Shown here piece by piece: positions 1 through 5,141 of a stretch of 15,553 bases of DNA. A model generated the notes under the pieces. That model made no database searches, was not told where the DNA came from, and saw nothing but the letters and a program-made list of their open reading frames with translations. Location: the NCBI GenBank assembly GCA_947458565.1, contig CANGZK010000008.1, positions 1-15,553 on the forward strand, written 5' to 3'. The DNA is from Acidimicrobiaceae bacterium. GTDB lineage: Bacteria > Actinomycetota > Acidimicrobiia > Acidimicrobiales > Ilumatobacteraceae. Position 1 is the stretch's first letter; the number at the start of each line of letters is the position of its first letter. Both the position numbers and the translations under genes were made by a program.

Positions 1-106
1 CCGCAACCACAATCACGACGAGTACCGCGACATAACCCCACTTTGCTTTGCGCTTGCGTGGAGCGAGAGGCGCGTTAACTTCAGACGTGCGCGGAGTTAA
101 GTCCAA
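1..106 (-). CDS. ccmE: Cytochrome c maturation protein CcmE, N-terminal part (runs off the window)
   Basis: Only the first 35 codons are present. They encode a short polar segment, a basic stretch (P-R-K-R-K-A-K at residues 16-22) and the start of a hydrophobic helix rich in Val/Ile/Leu/Ala. This is the normal N-terminal layout of CcmE, the membrane-anchored periplasmic heme chaperone that takes heme from CcmC. The heme-binding domain and its His (or Cys in the variant type) lie outside the window. The start is TTG at 106-104: it is the only start-type codon in this frame between an upstream in-frame stop and the membrane helix, and AAGGA at 113-117 sits 6 bases before it. The first 10 bases overlap the end of ccmD. 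Identity rests mainly on gene order (ccmA-B-C-D-E) plus the basic-then-hydrophobic N-terminus. Confidence 0.72.
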   Translation of the reverse strand, partial: MDLTPRTSEVNAPLAPRKRKAKWGYVAVLVVIVVA

Positions 107-231
107 GGTTTGTCCTTGTCGGCTACTTTGCTCGCCAAAGCACGACCTTGCGCAACAGTTCTAACAACGAGCGCGACGATGACGACAAATGTCGAGCCAT
201 AGACCGCAGCAATAAATCCAAGATGGTCCAT
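97..231 (-). CDS. ccmD: Small heme-exporter subunit CcmD-like protein (44 aa)
   Basis: This 44-residue reading frame begins MDHLGFIAAVYGSTF and has one hydrophobic helix (about residues 5-24), then a basic, polar tail ending in Lys-Pro-Trp-Thr. That is the size and layout of CcmD, a single-helix protein that holds CcmC and CcmE together and helps release holo-CcmE from the CcmABC transporter. Its ATG shares one base with the TAA stop of ccmC, so the two genes are probably translationally coupled. Its stop overlaps the start of ccmE. CcmD proteins are poorly conserved, so the call depends on position between ccmC and ccmE, length and single-helix topology. It falls below the length cut-off of many gene callers. 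Confidence 0.75.
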   Translation of the reverse strand: MDHLGFIAAVYGSTFVVIVALVVRTVAQGRALASKVADKDKPWT

Positions 232-980
232 TACTTCAACCTGCTGCTTTCATTGGCGCGTTCACGCAGTGCGGCATCGAGTTGCGTCATCTCCATCGCG
301 TCCTGCATTGCCAGCACTCGCTGACGATGCATAACCAACCATGCAAACGTGCAGGTAAAACCGATCACTCCCACCAACAGTGTGGTCAGCATCGATCCAT
401 CCATCTTGATGTCTCCATCGCCACTCAGCACACTTGCATTCTGATGCAAAGAGCGCCACAACAGCACGCTGAAATGAACAAGTGGAATTTCAAGTACAGC
501 AAGCAGGGCAATTACAGCGGAGCGACGCGCACGTTGTTCGAGCGAGCCACCAAGACCACGCACTGCCAAATAACCGATATACGTCACCAACAAAAATGCG
601 GTCGTTGTCAGTCGTGGGTCCCATGCCCAGAAAGCACCCCACGTGATACGACCCCACAAGCTGCCACTCAACAAAGTCATGGCCATAAAGATCACGCCGA
701 CTTCTGCAGATGCTCCTGCAACGCGGTCGAAACCCATCGAATGCTTGCGGCTGAGTAGCCAACAAGCCGACGCCACTGCAGTGACGATGAATGCAAGATA
801 TGCGACCCATGCAGTAGGTACGTGCACGTACATAATTCGCACCGCGTCGCCCTGGTCTACATCTTTTGGAGTGACAAACAATCCGCCGAGCACGACCCAA
901 GCCATTGATGCAATTGCCATGGCACCAACCAAACGTGTTGTTGGAGTAGCAACCCGCGCATTAAATGTTTGAACGTTCAT
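231..980 (-). CDS. ccmC: Heme exporter / cytochrome c maturation protein CcmC (249 aa)
   Basis: CcmC is the integral membrane heme-handling protein that presents heme to CcmE. The diagnostic tryptophan-rich WWD motif is at residues 109-123 (WGRITWGAFWAWDPR). The two His expected as axial heme ligands are His53 in 'MYVHVPTAW' and His169 in 'IPLVHFSV'. About six hydrophobic segments are visible (around residues 17-35, 56-75, 90-107, 125-141, 153-172 and 199-218). Length fits the family. The ATG at 980 is preceded by GAGGAG (990-995) with a 9-base spacer, and this Shine-Dalgarno overlaps the ccmB stop. The related CcsA/ResC and CcmF proteins also carry WWD motifs, but the short length and the ccmB/ccmD neighbours favour CcmC. 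Confidence 0.93.
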   Translation of the reverse strand: MNVQTFNARVATPTTRLVGAMAIASMAWVVLGGLFVTPKDVDQGDAVRIMYVHVPTAWVAYLAFIVTAVASACWLLSRKHSMGFDRVAGASAEVGVIFMAMTLLSGSLWGRITWGAFWAWDPRLTTTAFLLVTYIGYLAVRGLGGSLEQRARRSAVIALLAVLEIPLVHFSVLLWRSLHQNASVLSGDGDIKMDGSMLTTLLVGVIGFTCTFAWLVMHRQRVLAMQDAMEMTQLDAALRERANESSRLK

Positions 981-989
981 CTATCGCTA

Positions 990-995
990 CTCCTC
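990..995 (-). promoter_or_regulatory. Shine-Dalgarno sequence of ccmC
   Basis: GAGGAG on the minus strand lies 9 bases before the ccmC ATG and overlaps the first base of the ccmB TAG stop. It is the clearest ribosome-binding site in the ccm operon; the other junctions rely on overlapping stop and start codons. Confidence 0.7.
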
Positions 996-1690
996 TATTC
1001 CTCTATCAGCGATCCGAAGGACAAAATTCCACCGAGCCCAAAAACGGCAGCAAAGACGACGAGTACTCCAACCCATGGCCAGCCATCCGACACCGCTGCT
1101 CCTCCACTCATAAACGCCGACTCAGTGGCGCGAGTTGCACCAATAAGTACTGGTGCAACAACCGGAAGCATCAACAAAGGCAACAATGTTTCTCGCCCTC
1201 GTGCTCCGGCAGTCAAACCGCCATACAGCGTACCCACGAAGCTCAATCCCGCCGTTGCGCTTATTACACAAGTGACCAACAGCACTACTCCATCACTCTG
1301 CAATTGCACTCGGTACAACACAATTGCTGCAAGGAACAACACAACCTCAAGTGTGACGAGTTGCATCATCACCGCTAAAGCTTTACCTATAAATATCCCG
1401 GCTGGATCAAGTCCTGCTACTCGTTGTGCTTCGAGCGCTCCGTCGGCAGTGTCGACAGCAAACGACCGTTGGATGATGATGATCAACGAAAACAACGTGG
1501 CGAGCCACACAAGGCCACCCGCAACCCTGGTCAATACGTCATCGTTGTCAAGCGCAAATGCAAACATCACCATCACAAGACCTGCAAATGGAAAAACTTG
1601 GTTGATCACGACACGACTACGCATCTCGATACGCAAATCTTTTGCCGCTACCGCCCGTGCAACGCGACCGAGTGAAAGCTGTGTGCTCAT
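995..1690 (-). CDS. ccmB: Heme exporter membrane subunit CcmB (231 aa)
   Basis: CcmB is the membrane-spanning partner of the ATPase CcmA in the CcmABC transporter. I chose the ATG at 1690 (protein begins MSTQLSLGRVARAV) because it forms an ATGA overlap with the ccmA stop and gives the usual CcmB length near 220-230 residues; the frame is open farther upstream, but that part reads as Cys/Arg/Trp-rich non-homologous sequence inside ccmA. About six hydrophobic segments are seen (32-47, 57-74, 105-126, 134-160, 170-186, 205-227). The cytoplasmic motif S-F-A-V-D-T-A-D-G-A-L-E (residues 76-87) matches the conserved family pattern (acidic-x-x-G-x-L-E) after the second helix. The segment around 'RETLLPLLMLPVVAPVLI' is also typical. 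The gene ends 14 bases before ccmC. Confidence 0.9.
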   Translation of the reverse strand: MSTQLSLGRVARAVAAKDLRIEMRSRVVINQVFPFAGLVMVMFAFALDNDDVLTRVAGGLVWLATLFSLIIIIQRSFAVDTADGALEAQRVAGLDPAGIFIGKALAVMMQLVTLEVVLFLAAIVLYRVQLQSDGVVLLVTCVISATAGLSFVGTLYGGLTAGARGRETLLPLLMLPVVAPVLIGATRATESAFMSGGAAVSDGWPWVGVLVVFAAVFGLGGILSFGSLIEE

Positions 1691-2325
1691 GACACCACCC
1701 GACCAGCAACAACTGAGACACTTCGAGTGGCAAGCCCACGGGCGCGCTCGAGTTCGTGCGACGCAATCAACACCGTTGCTCCGGCAGCGCATGCTTCGCG
1801 AATAATTGCATCAATTTCATCTCGTGCACTTGCATCTAGCCCGGCGTGTGGTTCGTCGAGTAGCCACAACTCTGCACGACGCACGACAAGACAAGCCAAT
1901 GCACAACGACGTTTTTGACCCGCAGACAACTGCATGACTTTTTGTTGAGACAATCGACCATCAATGCCAAAGCGTTGCAGTGTTGCTGCAACTTCCACGT
2001 TTGATGCGCCAACCATCTGTGCCCAAAACAAAACATTTTCGCCAATGGTGAGATCTGCAAACAAACCGTTGGCGTGTCCAAGCAAACCAACTCGTGGACG
2101 CACTGATTGACGATCAACACACAGGTCAACTCCCAACACACTTGCTTCGCCGCGCACGATTGGCAACAATCCAGCACACGCACGAAGCAGCGTTGTCTTA
2201 CCTGCACCGTTTGGCCCTTGCAATAACACGATCTCGCCTTGTTGTACTTCAATCGACGCTTCGGCCAACGCCGGAAATCCGTTGAACACAACTACTGCAT
2301 CACGAAAATCAACAACAGTGCTCAT
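1687..2325 (-). CDS. ccmA: Heme exporter ATP-binding subunit CcmA (212 aa)
   Basis: This is a compact ABC ATPase that powers release of holo-CcmE from the CcmABC complex. Visible motifs are Walker A GPNGAGKTT (residues 37-45), the signature LSAGQKRR (133-140; the family usually has LSAGQ-basic-R), Walker B LWLLDEP (153-159), the D-loop A-G-L-D (161-164) and the H-loop His190. The length of about 210 residues is standard for CcmA. The gene is joined at both ends by 4-base ATGA overlaps, with the crotonase upstream and ccmB downstream. All catalytic ABC residues are present, so it should be an active ATPase. Generic ABC transporter ATPases look similar, but the adjacent ccmB, ccmC and ccmD make the assignment firm. 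Confidence 0.93.
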   Translation of the reverse strand: MSTVVDFRDAVVVFNGFPALAEASIEVQQGEIVLLQGPNGAGKTTLLRACAGLLPIVRGEASVLGVDLCVDRQSVRPRVGLLGHANGLFADLTIGENVLFWAQMVGASNVEVAATLQRFGIDGRLSQQKVMQLSAGQKRRCALACLVVRRAELWLLDEPHAGLDASARDEIDAIIREACAAGATVLIASHELERARGLATRSVSVVAGRVVS

Positions 2326-3083
2326 GATCCGATGAACCTCGGTTTGCGCTTTTCGGCAAATGCCGTGCGACCCTCTTTTGCATCGCTGGACAGCATCGCT
2401 TTTTCGCGCGCTGCTCGCACCAATTCATTGACATCAGGTAGACCTGCTGTTGACTCGAGAGCAATCTTGTGTCCTTCGATCGTCAGCGGTGCGAGTTGAG
2501 CAATTTCATCAGCCCACTCAAGAGCATCACTCAACGAACCGAGGCGATGCACTGATCCAAACCCTGCCAATTCTGCTCCTGTATATGTAGTTGCCGCCAG
2601 CAACATTGCACGAGCGACAGGCCACGATAATTCGTGCACAATGCGCTCGACAGTCCAGTGATTAACAACCAATCCAAGTTTTGCTGCAGGCACGCCAATC
2701 ACACTTGTAGGTGTTGCAACCCGAACATCGCATGACACGAGAAGTTGTGCACCTGCACCGAGCGCTGGGCCATCGACCGCAGCCATTGTTACGAATGGCA
2801 ATTGAGTAAAACCCCTCAGTACCACCTGTAATGCTTCATGAAATTCGTCTTCGTGCACTCCCACCAAATCGGCTCCAGCACAAAACGCTGGCGCTGCGCC
2901 AGTGAGCACCAACACTCGCGCCGAACCTGCAAGCGCATCAAGTTGGGCTTGCCGTAACGCATGCAACGTTGCGACATCGACGGCATTGCGTTTCTCGGGG
3001 CGATTGATTGTGACGACCGCTACTTGGTCGCGCCAGTCGAGGGAAACAGTGATGTCTTTATTCACCCGTGCGCCCTCTACCAT
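2322..3083 (-). CDS. Crotonase-fold protein, EchA6-like, lacking both hydratase glutamates
   Basis: This is a crotonase/enoyl-CoA hydratase superfamily protein of 253 aa. CoA-binding and oxyanion-hole segments are clear: 'AFCAGADL' (66-73) and 'GPALGAGAQL' (105-114). The two Glu that activate water in true enoyl-CoA hydratases (rat mitochondrial Glu144 and Glu164) align with Gln113 and Ala133, so hydratase activity is unlikely. From memory it resembles mycobacterial EchA6, a non-catalytic acyl-CoA binder: shared features are G-A-x-Q-L, an Asn-His/Trp segment near 141-143, 'ARAMLLAA', 'EIAQLAPL' and a C-terminal 'EKR-x-P-x-F'. The gene heads the operon and overlaps ccmA by ATGA. The ATG at 3083 has no Shine-Dalgarno but has a TANNNT box upstream; an alternative GTG at 3065 has GAGGG 7 bases before it. 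Confidence 0.85.
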   Translation of the reverse strand: MVEGARVNKDITVSLDWRDQVAVVTINRPEKRNAVDVATLHALRQAQLDALAGSARVLVLTGAAPAFCAGADLVGVHEDEFHEALQVVLRGFTQLPFVTMAAVDGPALGAGAQLLVSCDVRVATPTSVIGVPAAKLGLVVNHWTVERIVHELSWPVARAMLLAATTYTGAELAGFGSVHRLGSLSDALEWADEIAQLAPLTIEGHKIALESTAGLPDVNELVRAAREKAMLSSDAKEGRTAFAEKRKPRFIGS

Positions 3084-3090
3084 GGGTTTG

Positions 3091-3096
3091 AGGCTA
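3091..3096 (-). promoter_or_regulatory. Possible -10 box for a leaderless crotonase-ccm transcript
   Basis: TAGCCT on the minus strand fits the loose actinobacterial -10 pattern TANNNT and ends 7 bases before the ATG at 3083, the spacing expected for leaderless transcription. No convincing -35 is visible. The motif is short, so chance occurrence is quite possible. If used, it overlaps the start codon of the divergent gene at 3096. Confidence 0.25.
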
Positions 3097-3365
3097 TGAC
3101 ATCAACACCACAAACTCCTGATCCAGTCCGACGCCGTCGCAGCCTTATTGCTGTATGGACAAAACGAGCCAATCGCATTGGCTACCTCTCATTTGGCGTG
3201 TCAATTGTCGCAGTTGCAGTTGGGCTGATCGACACGTTTTCGCCCCTCATCGGCCGTCTTGCTACTGCCGGTCTTGTCATCGGCTCCATTCTGCTCGCCC
3301 CTGCAATTGTTTTGGGATACGCAATAAAGTCTGCCGAAAAAGAAGACAAAATTAACGGCGTATAG
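3096..3365 (+). CDS. Small two-helix membrane protein of unknown function (89 aa)
   Basis: I do not recognise the family. The protein has a polar, basic N-terminus (TPQTPDPVRRRR, then WTKRANR), two hydrophobic segments (about residues 29-47 and 54-76) and a short charged tail (KSAEKEDKINGV), so it should be a hairpin inner-membrane protein with both ends in the cytoplasm by the positive-inside rule. The ATG at 3096 is chosen because upstream in-frame sequence lies inside the divergent crotonase gene and looks non-coding; GAGG sits only 3 bases before it, so the ribosome site is poor. It is divergent from the crotonase-ccm operon with only 12 bases between the two ATGs. The tetR gene begins 46 bases downstream. 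Confidence 0.72.
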   Translation: MTSTPQTPDPVRRRRSLIAVWTKRANRIGYLSFGVSIVAVAVGLIDTFSPLIGRLATAGLVIGSILLAPAIVLGYAIKSAEKEDKINGV

Positions 3366-3396
3366 GCACCAAATAGGCGTTCACCGACAACACGAG

Positions 3397-3402
3397 TACG
3401 GT
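3397..3402 (+). promoter_or_regulatory. Possible -10 box for a leaderless tetR transcript
   Basis: TACGGT fits TANNNT and ends 9 bases before the tetR ATG at 3412, which has no Shine-Dalgarno sequence. No good -35 lies about 17 bases upstream. The call rests on recurrence of the same arrangement at other starts in the window that lack a ribosome site. Confidence 0.22.
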
Positions 3403-3411
3403 AGTAGCGAC

Positions 3412-4008
3412 ATGTCAACGAGACTCCCCGCTCACGAACGCAAAGACCAGATTTTAGATGTCGCATTAAAGGTATTTGCTACTAAAGGGTTCCACGAATC
3501 GTCGATGAACGACATTGCCGACATGGCCGGAATAACAAAGCCAGTCGTCTATCAACATTTTGAATCAAAGCGTGCATTATTTTTGGCGCTGATTGAAGAT
3601 GCTGGTACACAAATGATCAATGAAATCACCAAAGCCACCGTCCAAGCCACAGGCGGCAGGCTTCAAGCCGAGCAAGGAACGATCGCGTTCTTTCGGTGGG
3701 CAGCAGCAGACCAAAATCGCTTCAAGTTTTTGTTTGATAGTGGAACACGCAATGACGCAGAGTTTGCAAGTGCTGTGCGTCGAGTTGTTGACAATTCGGC
3801 AAATGCAATTGCTCCACTCATCGCCGTCGATCTAGATGCAGCACATTTGCGCACACTTGCTCACGGAGTCATTGGCGCGACCGAGGGTGTCGTGCGCCAT
3901 TTGCTTGACAACAACATTGCATTTAATCCAGAAGTCATTGGTAAACAAGTTGCAGATCTCGTGTGGGCTGGCCTACGCGGTGTCGGACGTGAAACGTTAG
4001 GAGACTAA
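3412..4008 (+). CDS. TetR-family transcriptional regulator (198 aa)
   Basis: This is a one-component DNA-binding regulator. The N-terminal TetR helix-turn-helix domain spans about residues 8-55: 'ERKDQILDVALKVFATKGF' is followed by 'SSMNDIADMAGITKPVVYQHF' and then 'SKRALFLALI', all close to the family consensus. The C-terminal region (about 60-198) is helical and variable, as expected for the ligand-binding and dimer part; the ligand cannot be read from the sequence. The gene ends directly against the GTG start of a DtxR-type regulator with no gap, so the two regulators are almost certainly co-transcribed. The ATG at 3412 has no Shine-Dalgarno and may be leaderless. I see no clear palindromic operator in the 46 bases upstream. 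Confidence 0.92.
   Translation: MSTRLPAHERKDQILDVALKVFATKGFHESSMNDIADMAGITKPVVYQHFESKRALFLALIEDAGTQMINEITKATVQATGGRLQAEQGTIAFFRWAAADQNRFKFLFDSGTRNDAEFASAVRRVVDNSANAIAPLIAVDLDAAHLRTLAHGVIGATEGVVRHLLDNNIAFNPEVIGKQVADLVWAGLRGVGRETLGD
3999..4003 (+). promoter_or_regulatory. Shine-Dalgarno sequence setting the GTG start of the DtxR-type regulator
   Basis: AGGAG lies 5 bases before the GTG at 4009, inside the last codons of tetR. It supports GTG as the start, since no ATG occurs in frame until residue 47. Confidence 0.65.
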
Positions 4009-4671
4009 GTGGCAACCACAGGCGAACACCACCCAGCATTTGAAGAGTATTGCGAATGCATTTTTGAGTTGCGCGAAGATCATATTGATGTCATTCAAGC
4101 TCGAGTAGCAGACCGTCTTGGTGTCTCTCGCCCATCAGTCTCCGAAATGATCAAGCGCATGGAAACCGAAGGCTTGATCGTCATTCGTGGCGCAAAGATC
4201 TCGCTTACTCCGGACGGTGACGTACTCGCCGAACGAGTTGTTCGTCGCCACCGCATTGCCGAACGGTTTCTCACAGACGTGCTCGGACTTTCTTGGGCAA
4301 ATGCACACCATGAGGCTGGCAAGTGGGAACACATTATGAACCAAGACGTTGAGAGCGCAATGAATCGCGTTCTGCACAATCCAACAACGTGTCCACATGG
4401 AAACCCCATCCCTGGGTCTTCATACCGACAAGAGCGCCTCTCACCACTCAGCGAAGTTCTTGAAGGCAAGTTGTTCACCGTTAACCGCATTCCCGAGGAA
4501 CTCGAGTTTGCACCCGGTGTTCTCGAAATTCTTGAACAGGCCAACCTCAAGCCAGGACATAGCGGCACGATTGTTACCTCAAACAAAGATGGTTCGCGCG
4601 TCGTTCGTGTTGACGACAATGACGTGGCGCTAGACGAATTTACTAGCTCACGAATTCTTGTGCTTGCGTAG
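4009..4671 (+). CDS. DtxR/IdeR/MntR-family metal-dependent regulator (220 aa)
   Basis: This is a metal-activated DNA-binding repressor of the iron/manganese-responsive DtxR superfamily. The winged helix is at residues 10-75, with the recognition segment 'ADRLGVSRPSVSEMIKRME' at 34-52. The dimer and metal domain runs to about 140 and includes 'RRHRIAERFLTDVLGL' and the family signature 'CPHGNPIPG' (128-136). An SH3-like C-terminal domain covers about 145-220. By hand alignment, the ancillary-site ligands His81, Glu85 and His100 and the core Glu107-His108 are kept. DtxR Met10 is Glu13, with Glu16 nearby as in MntR Asp8/Glu11, and the DtxR Cys102 position is Gly104. The metal is therefore uncertain. 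The start is GTG with a good ribosome site. The gene directly follows tetR and precedes a lipoprotein gene. Confidence 0.93.
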   Translation: MATTGEHHPAFEEYCECIFELREDHIDVIQARVADRLGVSRPSVSEMIKRMETEGLIVIRGAKISLTPDGDVLAERVVRRHRIAERFLTDVLGLSWANAHHEAGKWEHIMNQDVESAMNRVLHNPTTCPHGNPIPGSSYRQERLSPLSEVLEGKLFTVNRIPEELEFAPGVLEILEQANLKPGHSGTIVTSNKDGSRVVRVDDNDVALDEFTSSRILVLA

Positions 4672-4675
4672 AACC

Positions 4676-5116
4676 ATGCAGAGTGCAAGAAGTAAGTTGT
4701 TGAAAAAAATAGGCGCATCTGTCTTATTTGGCGCACTGATATTTGGTGGCACGGGTTGTGCAACGACCATCAACCTTTCAGCACCAACCACTCTCGCCCT
4801 GCCATCTGTCACCACTTTGCCAACTGGCACCACAGTTGAGCTGTACGAGCAATTGAAATCAACTCTCTCAGATCTTTCGCTTGCAATCACGAACGAAGAT
4901 AGGCCTCGAGCCAAAACCACTCTTGCAACTGTGCTCAATATTTGGGATGCACTGAAGCCACAAATCGTGTCGGCAGGTGGCGAAACAGTTGAGCAAACGG
5001 TTCTAGATATGCAACGAATTATTGATCTTGCTTCAAGTTCTGTGCAGCGCACACGACCAGCCGATGCCGACAAGGCAGTGCGGTTTCTTGATTTAGTGAT
5101 TCAGTCGCAGCAATAA
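4676..5116 (+). CDS. Small predicted lipoprotein, helical (146 aa)
   Basis: The N-terminus has basic residues (ARSKLLKK), a hydrophobic core and a lipobox-like 'GTGC' with Cys28 as the lipidation site; Gly at -3 is less usual, so lipidation is likely but not certain. A Thr/Pro/Ala/Ser linker follows (about 30-53). The rest (about 54-146) is predicted helical, with two similar-looking helical units. The pattern 'RPRAKTTLATVLNIWDALKPQI' (77-98) recalls the all-alpha periplasmic repeats next to FTR1/EfeO-type iron uptake proteins, but this is only a resemblance. The gene starts 4 bases after the metalloregulator stop without its own Shine-Dalgarno, which suggests coupled translation. It converges on helD, and no hairpin terminator is visible in the 25-base gap. 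Confidence 0.8.
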   Translation: MQSARSKLLKKIGASVLFGALIFGGTGCATTINLSAPTTLALPSVTTLPTGTTVELYEQLKSTLSDLSLAITNEDRPRAKTTLATVLNIWDALKPQIVSAGGETVEQTVLDMQRIIDLASSSVQRTRPADADKAVRFLDLVIQSQQ

Positions 5117-5141
5117 CGATTAGCGAAAATAAGCGACGCAA

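Noticed and set aside
282..758. Plus-strand reading frame opposite ccmC, rich in His/Gln/Cys/Thr
   Set aside because: Its composition is typical of antisense reading of a membrane protein gene, and ccmC on the other strand is unambiguous.
1691..1792. N-terminal extension of CcmB
   Set aside because: It reads as Cys/Arg/Trp-rich sequence in another frame of ccmA; the ATGA overlap at 1690 and CcmB family length fix the start.
969..1805. Long plus-strand reading frame (278 codons) opposite ccmB
   Set aside because: It is antisense to a gene with clear CcmB motifs, is rich in Thr/Ser/Ala/Asn as expected from reading the complementary strand, and shows no domain or ribosome site.
2961..3095. N-terminal extension of the small membrane protein reaching into the crotonase gene
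   Set aside because: The extra 45 residues are antisense to conserved crotonase codons and look non-homologous; the ATG at 3096 gives a sensible two-helix protein.
3383..3402. ACCG...CGGT inverted repeat upstream of tetR as an operator
   Set aside because: Only four bases pair on each side and the inner positions do not match, so it is within chance expectation.
4095..4763. Long minus-strand reading frame (222 codons) opposite the DtxR-type regulator
   Set aside because: It is a codon-bias shadow of the regulator, full of Ser/Arg/Thr, without motifs; the plus-strand gene has strong family signatures.
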